Position numbers and translations under genes: made by a program | From: AVCC01 sp039920865 | GTDB lineage: Bacteria > Pseudomonadota > Gammaproteobacteria > Burkholderiales > Burkholderiaceae_D | Length of the DNA: 27,412 bases | NCBI GenBank assembly: GCA_039920865.1 | Contig: JBDSCZ010000273.1 | Span: 1 to 27,412, forward strand | Direction: 5' to 3' | Shown: positions 7,779-14,675 of the stretch, piece by piece | Layout: each line of letters begins with the position of its first letter | Numbering within the stretch: the first letter of the stretch is position 1 | Notes under the pieces: generated by a model | Told to the model about the DNA's origin: nothing | The model's database searches: none | What the model saw: only the letters and a program-made list of their open reading frames with translations

Positions 7779-7934
7779 ATGAATTTCACTTGGTTGAGTA
7801 GTATTTTTACCGTACTGAGCTTTGTGGTTTTTGTCGGTATTTTATTTTGGGCTTATAGCCGAAATAATAAAGAGCGATTTGACTCGCTCGGCAAGTTACC
7901 CATTGATAACGATAATGAAACAATAGGAAACTGA
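7779..7934 (+). CDS. ccoQ: CcoQ, small subunit of cbb3 oxidase
   Basis: A 51-residue protein beginning MNFTWLSSIFTVLSF, with one membrane helix (about residues 5-24), then the CcoQ/FixQ signature FWAYSRNNKERFDSLGKLP and an acidic, polar tail. CcoQ stabilises the CcoN-CcoO core with CcoP. The ATG at 7779 is preferred over an upstream in-frame TTG at 7740 because it has GAGGA at 7770-7774, places the family signature correctly, and lies after the hairpin. Spacing to ccoP is 2 bp. Confidence 0.93.
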   Translation: MNFTWLSSIFTVLSFVVFVGILFWAYSRNNKERFDSLGKLPIDNDNETIGN

Positions 7935-7936
7935 TC

Positions 7937-8917
7937 ATGGCAGATTTTTTCAATCAGGGATGGAGCATCGGGATCGCCATCGTGGTGGCGCTGAGTATAC
8001 TGGCGTGCGGATGGTTGTTGTGGTCGCAATCGAAAGTGCGGGTCAAGCTGGGTCCGGATGGTAAGCCTTTGCCGACTGAAACCACCGGGCACGTATGGGA
8101 TGGTAATTTAGCGGAAAATAACAATCCCTTACCGCGTTGGTGGATGGGGCTGTTTTACCTGACTATAGTGTTCGGCGTGGTTTATCTGGCACTATATCCC
8201 GGCATGGGCAGCTGGAAGGGTGCATTCGGCTGGAGTCAGTTAAATGAATATCAAGCAGAAATGGATGCCGGCGAGAAGCAATATGGCCCGTTGTTCAATA
8301 AATTTCTTGCTATGGGTATTCCAGAAGTGGCGAAAGATCCGCAAGCAAAAGAAATTGGTCAGCGGCTTTTCCTAAATTCCTGCGCCCAATGCCATGGATC
8401 CGATGCTCAGGGTAATACGGGCTTCCCGAATCTAACTGATAAGGATTGGTTGTACGGTGGCGACCCGCAGACCATTAAAACAACCCTCCTTGGGGGGCGC
8501 AATGGCATGATGCCGCCGATGGGTGCTGCTGTCGGTAGTGATGATGATGTGCGCAATGTGGCCAATTACGTGCTGAGTTTGTCAAATTCAACCCACGATC
8601 CAATCAGGGCGGTACTGGGGAAGCCCAAATTCATGGCCTGTGCCGCTTGTCACGGTGCTGACGGTAAGGGTAACCAGGCGTTGGGAGCGCCCAATTTGAC
8701 CGATAAGATTTGGTTATACGGCGGTGGCATCAATACAGTCATGGAAACCATTAATAAAGGACGTACCAACCAGATGCCAGCGCACAAGAACTTGCTGAGT
8801 GAAGCAAAGTTGCATTTGCTGACAGCGTATGTATGGGGACTTTCTAATAACCAATCCACTAATGGACAAATTTCTTCTTCGGATGCAAAAACAGTTGGAT
8901 TGTTGGCGAATCTTTAA
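7937..8917 (+). CDS. ccoP: CcoP, dihaem cytochrome c subunit of cbb3 oxidase
   Basis: A 326-residue protein with two N-terminal membrane helices (about 11-29 and 71-87), as in CcoP forms that have the extra N-terminal helix. Two periplasmic cytochrome c domains follow, with haem sites CAQCH (149-153) and CAACH (235-239), each followed by a PNLTDK(D/I)WLYGG block; MMPPMG supplies a probable axial methionine. CcoP receives electrons from soluble cytochrome c. The two haem domains resemble each other, reflecting internal duplication known in the family. Start ATG is 2 bp after ccoQ, with AGGAA at 7924-7928. Confidence 0.97.
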   Translation: MADFFNQGWSIGIAIVVALSILACGWLLWSQSKVRVKLGPDGKPLPTETTGHVWDGNLAENNNPLPRWWMGLFYLTIVFGVVYLALYPGMGSWKGAFGWSQLNEYQAEMDAGEKQYGPLFNKFLAMGIPEVAKDPQAKEIGQRLFLNSCAQCHGSDAQGNTGFPNLTDKDWLYGGDPQTIKTTLLGGRNGMMPPMGAAVGSDDDVRNVANYVLSLSNSTHDPIRAVLGKPKFMACAACHGADGKGNQALGAPNLTDKIWLYGGGINTVMETINKGRTNQMPAHKNLLSEAKLHLLTAYVWGLSNNQSTNGQISSSDAKTVGLLANL

Positions 8918-8958
8918 AGGAATTGAGTCACTTCACAGGACAGGTAGCAACGATTTAA

Positions 8959-10371
8959 ATGGAAATTAAGCCACTTAAGCAGTACAGCGCGCAGGAATTC
9001 GATCAATCGCTTTTCGAGGTCAGCAGGAAAATCTATCCACGCGCGCTGACGGGTTGGTTCGCGTCGTGGCGCTGGATCATGGTTTGGGTCACCCAGATCA
9101 TGTTTTACGGTTCTCCCTGGCTGACATGGAATGACCGCCAAGCAATTCTTTTTGACTTGGCAGCCCGCAAATTTTATATTTTCGGGATGGTTTTCTGGCC
9201 GCAGGATTTTATTTATCTGGCTGTTCTGCTGGTCATTGCTGCCTTGTCCTTATTCTTGTTTACTGCTGTGGCTGGCCGTGTTTTCTGCGGCTACGCTTGC
9301 CCGCAAACGGTTTACACAGAAATATTCATGTGGATCGAACGCAAGATCGAAGGTGACCGTGCCAAGCGGATGCGCCTCGATGATGCGCCTTTGTCGCCGC
9401 GTAAATTTACTCTTAAAACCGTCAAGCATGCCATCTGGATTGTGCTTGCGTTATGGACCGGCTTTACGTTTGTTGGATATTTCACGCCTATCCGCACCCT
9501 TGCTGGAGAAGTTGCTAACTTCGAACTTGGTCCATGGCAAATGTTCTGGATACTGTTTTACGGTTTAGCCACCTACGGCAATGCCGGCTGGATGCGTGAG
9601 CAAGTTTGCAAATACATGTGCCCGTATGCACGCTTTCAAAGTGCGATGTTTGATAAAGATACCTTGACCGTCACTTATGATGAGACGCGTGGTGAGCCGC
9701 GTGGCTCACGTAGCAAAAAAGCAGACCTCGCCACATTAAGCCTGGGATCCTGCGTTGATTGCACGCTATGCGTACAAGTATGTCCAACCGGCATTGATAT
9801 TCGCAATGGTTTGCAATACGAATGCATCGGTTGCGCCGCCTGTATTGATGTATGCGATCAAGTCATGGACAAGATGAATTACCCGAGAGGATTAATTCGA
9901 TATACGACTGAGCATGCACTAGCAGAAAATTTAAACAAGCGGGGTATCTGGGCCCGCGTCTTGCGGCCACGCACCTTGATTTATTCGGCCATTCTAGGCT
10001 TGATCATATTAGTTACCGCCTTGTCGCTAGTGACGCGTTTACCATTGAAAGTAGATGTAATTCGTGACCGTGGATTGCCACGCATCATGGAAGATGGATC
10101 GGTGTATAACGTTTACCGCCTGCAGGTGATGAATACTGAAGAGAAACCGCATCGATATCAAATTGAAGTTCACGGTATTCATGGTGCAGAGATTGTTTCT
10201 GATCACAGTTTTTCTGTTCCAGCAGCTTCAACCACCGCAGTACCAGTTAGGGTTCGGGTTGAACCTGAACACGCTGAACCTGGCTCCAATAAGATTAGCT
10301 TTACCGTGCGTGATCATGATGATGAGAGTGTCTCAGTGACGGAAAAAGCGGCATTTTTGATCCCGCGCTAA
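8959..10371 (+). CDS. ccoG: CcoG/RdxA/FixG, iron-sulfur membrane protein for cbb3 assembly
   Basis: A 470-residue protein. About five membrane helices lie in the first half, with the conserved FCGYACPQTVYTEIFMWIER segment. Two ferredoxin-type 4Fe-4S clusters follow: Cys265, 268, 271, 275 and Cys289, 292, 295, 299. After a further helix (near 330-350) comes a periplasmic Ig-like FixG C-terminal domain (VPVRVRVEPEHAEPGSN). CcoG is thought to reduce Cu(II) or otherwise handle copper and electrons for CcoN assembly. The start codon at 8959 has only a distant ribosome site (AGGACAGG at about 8937-8944), so initiation may be weak. Confidence 0.95.
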   Translation: MEIKPLKQYSAQEFDQSLFEVSRKIYPRALTGWFASWRWIMVWVTQIMFYGSPWLTWNDRQAILFDLAARKFYIFGMVFWPQDFIYLAVLLVIAALSLFLFTAVAGRVFCGYACPQTVYTEIFMWIERKIEGDRAKRMRLDDAPLSPRKFTLKTVKHAIWIVLALWTGFTFVGYFTPIRTLAGEVANFELGPWQMFWILFYGLATYGNAGWMREQVCKYMCPYARFQSAMFDKDTLTVTYDETRGEPRGSRSKKADLATLSLGSCVDCTLCVQVCPTGIDIRNGLQYECIGCAACIDVCDQVMDKMNYPRGLIRYTTEHALAENLNKRGIWARVLRPRTLIYSAILGLIILVTALSLVTRLPLKVDVIRDRGLPRIMEDGSVYNVYRLQVMNTEEKPHRYQIEVHGIHGAEIVSDHSFSVPAASTTAVPVRVRVEPEHAEPGSNKISFTVRDHDDESVSVTEKAAFLIPR

Positions 10372-10379
10372 GGAAATTT

Positions 10380-10934
10380 ATGCAAGAACGTCTTCACCCA
10401 GAATTGCAGCCAGGCAAAGCAAAAATTGTGCACTGGTATAAGGAGCCTTGGGTCTGGCTGGTAATCTCAGGACCGGCGATCGTAATTGTCGCCGGTTTTT
10501 ATACTGCTTTTTTGGCTTTTAGTGGCAACGATAAGGTTGTAGCCGAAGATTATTACAAGCAGGGCTTAATGATCAATGCGACTATTCTGCACGATGTTAA
10601 TGCGCGAGATCGGAATATGTCTGCCGATATGGAGTTTGACCAAGCTTCAGGTCGTATTTTGGTCCATTTGAAAAGTGACATTGCGCTACCTGATTCCGTG
10701 CAAGTAAGTATTGCAGAGTCCAGTTCACGCTCTGCTGTGAGCGAATTTATTCGCCGCGGGACACTTAATAGGATTAGTCCGGGCACTTACCAGTTAACAT
10801 ATCTGCCACATTCAGAAAACAAGTCAGAGAATAGTCTGCTTTGGCATGTAAAAATTGAGGCATTTGACTGGCGATTGACTGGTGACTGGCCTGATCCAAT
10901 GCATGCTGAGCTACAACTCAAGGCAATCAATTAA
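10380..10934 (+). CDS. ccoH: CcoH/FixH family cbb3 oxidase assembly protein
   Basis: A 184-residue protein with a short cytoplasmic N-terminus, KEPWVWLVISGPAIVIVAG as the start of the single membrane helix (about 24-48), then the FixH family motif NDKVVAEDYYKQGL and a periplasmic beta-rich domain. CcoH/FixH associates with CcoN during assembly. It begins 8 bp after ccoG with AAGGA in front of the ATG. The length is slightly above the 150-170 residues I recall as usual. Overlap with or close spacing to the next small gene supports one operon. Confidence 0.9.
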   Translation: MQERLHPELQPGKAKIVHWYKEPWVWLVISGPAIVIVAGFYTAFLAFSGNDKVVAEDYYKQGLMINATILHDVNARDRNMSADMEFDQASGRILVHLKSDIALPDSVQVSIAESSSRSAVSEFIRRGTLNRISPGTYQLTYLPHSENKSENSLLWHVKIEAFDWRLTGDWPDPMHAELQLKAIN

Positions 10935-10959
10935 TGCAGTTCAGCTCAAGGGGTGTGAT

Positions 10960-11217
10960 GTGAAAAGTACCGAGGCGGCATTTCCAGCTGTTCCAGTGCG
11001 CAGTATCCTGATGGTGACACTCTGGCCATCATTCTTGACAGCATGTTTGGCAAGCGGTTTGTTGTTCAGTTTGATCGATCCAGAGCAGTTGATACTACTC
11101 GACAAACGAATCCAATTAAGCAACTTGGGTATATATACAATAGGTTTTTTTGTGTTTTGGCTTTTGGGTGCTGTCTCCAGTTTTCTGACAGTCTTGTTAT
11201 CGCCCACTTCAAAATAA
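10960..11217 (+). CDS. Small two-helix membrane protein of the cco operon, function unknown
   Basis: An 85-residue protein read from GTG 10960, which has AAGGGG at 10948-10953. An upstream in-frame start at 10882 would overlap ccoH by 53 bp and is less likely. Two membrane segments are visible: MVTLWPSFLTACLASGLLF (about residues 18-38) and GIYTIGFFVFWLLGAVSSFL (about 58-78). There are no metal- or haem-binding motifs. It lies between ccoH and the DsbD_2/SafE-like gene in the same direction, so a role in the oxidase assembly membrane complex is plausible but unproven. I do not recognise the family with certainty. Confidence 0.7.
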   Translation: MKSTEAAFPAVPVRSILMVTLWPSFLTACLASGLLFSLIDPEQLILLDKRIQLSNLGIYTIGFFVFWLLGAVSSFLTVLLSPTSK

Positions 11218-11269
11218 TCTGAATTTGTGCAGCGTACGTTGTCCGCAGTTGCCCAAGGCTTGATTCAAT

Positions 11270-12019
11270 ATGCTTTCCGTTCCATTAGTTGTTGCAGCAC
11301 TATCCGCCGGCCTGTTGGGCGGTGCACATTGTATTGGCATGTGCGGTGGCATCGCAAATTTACTGGGATCGGCCGGCTCCTCTGAGCGCAAAGTCATACC
11401 AATCAAACTGCAAGTGCCTGATGCGCCGGGAGGCGGCTGGCGCATGCCTGCGTTGCTACATGCCGGCCGTATCTCTACCTATGGCGTGCTAGGCGGCATA
11501 GTCGGTGCGCTGGGCGCCGCCGGTTTGCTATTCAAGCCGTATTTGCCGGTGCAGATGATGATGTTCATCGTCGGTAATCTAGCCTTGATATGGCTCGGGC
11601 TGCGCCTGGTCGGTTATGCGCCGGGATTGGTACTGCTTGATCGGTTGGGACAAATAATCGCCTCCCGTGTAAAGCTGCCGATCCGGTTTTCATTGGCTGC
11701 GCAGACGCGCCGCCATCCGTTTTTGGTCGGCATGACATGGGGCTGCATGCCTTGCGGTCTGGTGTATGGCGTGCTGCCATTTTCGCTACTATCCGGCAGT
11801 GTCTCTTCTGGCGCGCTACTGATGCTGATTTTTGGCTTGGGCGCATTGCCATACTTGCTGTTCGCACAAGGAATCGGCCAGTGGCTTAATCGGCGGGTTT
11901 TACCTATCATCTTGCGCGGCAGTGGCGCGGTAGTATTGATTGGCATCGGCCTGTTCGGCTTGTGGCATTACGACATGACCGGCTTGCCAGCCATATTCTG
12001 CGTCACGCCTATACATTAG
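11270..12019 (+). CDS. SafE/DsbD_2-type membrane protein associated with cbb3 genes
   Basis: A 249-residue protein with about six helices, starting MLSVPLVVAALSAGLLGGAH and containing the paired-cysteine motif GGAHCIGMCGGIANLL (residues about 17-32) plus GMTWGCMPCGLVYGVLPFSL (about 153-172) in the second half. This internal repeat of H/M-C-x2-(M/P)CG is typical of the UreH-like/DsbD_2 (PF13386) membrane family, often annotated as sulfite exporter TauE/SafE family. Members next to cco genes are suspected copper or thiol-redox transporters for oxidase assembly. The substrate is not known. Last gene of the cco unit, ending in a strong hairpin. Confidence 0.85.
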   Translation: MLSVPLVVAALSAGLLGGAHCIGMCGGIANLLGSAGSSERKVIPIKLQVPDAPGGGWRMPALLHAGRISTYGVLGGIVGALGAAGLLFKPYLPVQMMMFIVGNLALIWLGLRLVGYAPGLVLLDRLGQIIASRVKLPIRFSLAAQTRRHPFLVGMTWGCMPCGLVYGVLPFSLLSGSVSSGALLMLIFGLGALPYLLFAQGIGQWLNRRVLPIILRGSGAVVLIGIGLFGLWHYDMTGLPAIFCVTPIH

Positions 12020-12050
12020 TCTCATCTCCCGCAAGCGGCAGATGAGACTA
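12017..12050 (+). terminator. Long hairpin closing the cco operon
   Basis: An exact 11-bp stem, TAGTCTCATCT (12017-12027) with AGATGAGACTA (12040-12050), holds an inner CCGC-AA-GCGG stem. The stem starts on the stop codon of the preceding gene itself. There is no T-run on either side, so termination would be non-canonical; it may instead protect the 3' end of the mRNA. Confidence 0.55.
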
Positions 12051-12091
12051 ACCATCACGCACTGAATTATCAAAAATATTATAAAAATGTT

Positions 12092-12149
12092 GGGGTATAT
12101 GCATAAATTCATCATTTTCCGCATATATTCATTGCGACTCTAAAAATAC
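12092..12149 (+). repeat. Intergenic 55-bp element, copy B
   Basis: Begins GGG-GTAT (GTAT 12095-12098), TTTCCGCA at offset 22-29 (12116-12123), ATTGCGAC at 37-44, ends AAAAATAC (ATAC 12146-12149); 55 bp from GTAT to ATAC. By hand count it matches copy C at 41 of 55 positions without gaps, and both continue with a shared CTAGTA about 6-7 bases later. It fills most of the gap between two convergent genes, 22 bp from the end of the exonuclease-sensor gene. Confidence 0.8.
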
Positions 12150-12171
12150 ACTAACTAGTACAACTTAGTTC

Positions 12172-14304
12172 TTAATAGTGGATGCGTGCATATGATGTCA
12201 GCTTTGCTGCATCGCGCGCTTGCTTGAGGGTGACGATGCCTTTTTCTGCCAGCAATGGAATCATCTTGATAAGTACCTCGGCCGTGACTATGGCGTCGCC
12301 CAAGGCTGTGTGGCGGCCGACAATGTCGACCCCCAGGCGGTTTGCGATTGCTTCCAGCGAGTGCAGTTCCTGGTGCGGATGTATCACTTGTGACAGCAGC
12401 AGGGTGTCGAGTACCGGTTGGGTGAAGCAGATCCCGGTTCTTGACTCCAGCATCTGCAAAAAACGCATGTCGAACGCTGCATTGTGTGCCACCAGAATGG
12501 TGTCCTGGGCGAAACGATGGAATTGTGGCAGCACTTTTTCTATCGCCGGCTGACCGATCAGCATCGCATCGCTGATGCCGTGGATGGCGATCGATTCAGC
12601 GCTGAGTCTGCGTCCCGGCTGTATCAGCTGATCGAGATTTTCATGCGACAGCAAGCGGCCGTTGACGATGTGCAGCGCGCCGAGCGAGATGATTTCATCT
12701 CCAGTCGCCGGTTGCAGGCCGGTGGTTTCAGTATCGAACACGGTGTAACTGAGTTGTGACAGTAGTTGCTGGTCAAGCGCTGCGGTCTGGCCAGATTGCT
12801 GGAACAGGTTAAAGTCGTAAAATTCCGGCCGGGCAGATTTTTTGATCCGGATATCGAGTGCTGCCCGTGCTGCTGCTAGCGGTAATAGCAAGCGGTAACG
12901 CGATGTCTGCTGTGTCGGGTCGAACCGGTAAACTGCTTCGCCGCCCTGGCCGGTAATTACTGCGCTCAAAGTTGGCGGTGGGTTGGCTGCGCCCAACTGG
13001 AGCGGCGTGTTTTCCCATAGTCGCAAAGTTTCTGCAGCCACTGGCACACCGCGCCATGTCAGATCAAGATGTGCCAGGCGTTCGTTATGCTGCAGATCCA
13101 AATGCAGCGAACTGACATTACATTGGGTGACCAGTCGTTGCGCCAGATATGCTAGTGATTGCGTCAGCGCATAACTATCGACTTTCAGCCACAGTGCTGG
13201 ATCGATGGTGTCGCTGCTGTCGATACGCAGGACAGGCGTCTCGATGCGGCGCTGCAGCAGCGCGATTAGATCGACGCCGCGCATCTGCTCAAGTTGCCAG
13301 CCTTCGCCCTGATAATCGGCCTGACCTTGTTCTGCCTGGTCGATTTGACGCGCCAGACGTTGCGATTCATCGTCAATGATGGCGGTGAACTGGATTCTTT
13401 TTTGGCTATTCATGTCCGGGAACTGCTGCATCGTTTCCAGAGCGGCGCGGATGTTGGCGAGTGCTGCGCGCGCGTCCTGTGTCAGCGACTGCAGCAATCC
13501 ATCACGCTGGCTTTCTGCTGCGACATTGCGGGTAATATCTTCCAGCGTCAGAACGAATCCGTCGAGCGCATTGCTGCCGTCGAGCACCGGTGCCATGTGC
13601 GCGCGCACCAACTGGCCATTAGTCAGGGTGGCAACAAACTCGGAGACCGGTCGCGCCGATGGATCGGCTTCCAGTTGGCGCTGGTGCTGGATTTGTTCAA
13701 GTGCATGCACGATCAGATTGCGATCGATTGCGCCGAAAATGGAGCGCCCTAGCCCAATTGTGGTGCCGGTTGCATCGTGTGTCTCCAGTAATTCGGTTGC
13801 GTGTGTGTTGTAGAGCAGGATGCGACCTTCGATATTGCAGACCAGCACACTTTGAGCCAATTCCGACATCAGCGCTGCCAGCCGGTTTTTTTCTTCCGCA
13901 AGTGCGCGATTGGCCTGTCCAATTTTGGTCTGTACGTCGTGCTGCAACGCTTGAAAACTACTCGCGAGAGTATTGATCTTGTCTGCCAAAACGCGTACTT
14001 CGGCCGCCCCCTCAGGTGCTGCCCGATGTTCCGGATTGGTACTCAGCATGATCACCACATCTTCAGCCAGGAGCGCCAGCGGACGTACGTAATGCGCCTG
14101 CAGTGCGTTAAGTCCAGTACCCAGTCCCAGCAGCAAAATGAAAGCAATCATCATCAAAAGCGGCATGCGAGCATTCAGCATCTCGGCCAGCAGTATCTGT
14201 TGCGCCGCCTCCAGGCTTGATGCCAGGACCAGGTACACCAAGCAGAAAACACCTAGCAGGGCAGCATACAGCAGCGCCAGAACTAGCCAGAAACGGGTCT
14301 TCAT
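12172..14304 (-). CDS. Membrane-anchored DnaQ-type exonuclease fused to a HAMP-PAS degenerate histidine kinase
   Basis: A 710-residue protein. Order: two membrane helices (about 5-29 and 46-68), a HAMP-like linker and coiled coil (70-145), PAS (about 147-262), a DHp-like helix pair (268-325), an ATPase-like region (340-485) and a DEDD exonuclease (520-690). Exonuclease residues are intact: DTETTG (Asp524, Glu526), HNAAFD (607-612) and HTALGD (His665, Asp670), as in DNA polymerase III epsilon. The kinase part is degenerate: the phospho-acceptor position of the usual SHELRTPL motif reads TQDARAAL (Gln276 for His), and no N-box asparagine, DxGxG or GLGL loops are seen. So it is likely a sensor-controlled nuclease, or a scaffold, not a kinase. 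It overlaps the response regulator by ATGA and is the last gene of the unit. Substrate (DNA, RNA or dinucleotides) is unknown. Confidence 0.85.
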   Translation of the reverse strand: MKTRFWLVLALLYAALLGVFCLVYLVLASSLEAAQQILLAEMLNARMPLLMMIAFILLLGLGTGLNALQAHYVRPLALLAEDVVIMLSTNPEHRAAPEGAAEVRVLADKINTLASSFQALQHDVQTKIGQANRALAEEKNRLAALMSELAQSVLVCNIEGRILLYNTHATELLETHDATGTTIGLGRSIFGAIDRNLIVHALEQIQHQRQLEADPSARPVSEFVATLTNGQLVRAHMAPVLDGSNALDGFVLTLEDITRNVAAESQRDGLLQSLTQDARAALANIRAALETMQQFPDMNSQKRIQFTAIIDDESQRLARQIDQAEQGQADYQGEGWQLEQMRGVDLIALLQRRIETPVLRIDSSDTIDPALWLKVDSYALTQSLAYLAQRLVTQCNVSSLHLDLQHNERLAHLDLTWRGVPVAAETLRLWENTPLQLGAANPPPTLSAVITGQGGEAVYRFDPTQQTSRYRLLLPLAAARAALDIRIKKSARPEFYDFNLFQQSGQTAALDQQLLSQLSYTVFDTETTGLQPATGDEIISLGALHIVNGRLLSHENLDQLIQPGRRLSAESIAIHGISDAMLIGQPAIEKVLPQFHRFAQDTILVAHNAAFDMRFLQMLESRTGICFTQPVLDTLLLSQVIHPHQELHSLEAIANRLGVDIVGRHTALGDAIVTAEVLIKMIPLLAEKGIVTLKQARDAAKLTSYARIHY

Positions 14305-14675
14305 GCGGCGTCAGTCAGCAAGCGTTGTACTTGGGCGATCAGGTCCTTGGTGGAGAACGGTTTGGTGACATACGCATCGGCGCCCAGTGCGATCCCTTTG
14401 CTCACTTCTATTTCGCGCCCTTTGGCCGACAGCATGATGACCTTGATCCGGCTCCACTGGCTATTTTCGCGGATTCTCTGGCAAACTTCGAAGCCGTTGA
14501 GTAGCGGCAGCATGATGTCAAGCAGTACCAGGTCGGGCTGGAACGTGGCTATTTTTTGCATCGCATCTTCACCGTCGCGGGCGGTAGCGACTTCATAGCC
14601 GCTTTGATGCATCAGGAATTCTAGCGAAATGACGATATTCGGTTCGTCATCAACAATCAGGATTTTATGGGGCAT
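14301..14675 (-). CDS. Single-domain (CheY-like) response regulator
   Basis: A 124-residue receiver domain with no output domain. Acidic pocket VDDEP (Asp9, Asp10), phosphorylation site Asp53 in LVLLDIMLP, switch Ser83 in MLSAKG, and Lys105 in VTKPF are all present. Its start lies inside the 3' end of the SSS-STAC kinase gene (11-bp overlap; GGAG ribosome site there), and its stop overlaps the exonuclease-sensor start (ATGA). It therefore probably takes phosphate from that kinase and acts through protein contact, with the adjoining pseudokinase-exonuclease an obvious candidate partner. The partner is inferred from position only. Confidence 0.93.
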   Translation of the reverse strand: MPHKILIVDDEPNIVISLEFLMHQSGYEVATARDGEDAMQKIATFQPDLVLLDIMLPLLNGFEVCQRIRENSQWSRIKVIMLSAKGREIEVSKGIALGADAYVTKPFSTKDLIAQVQRLLTDAA

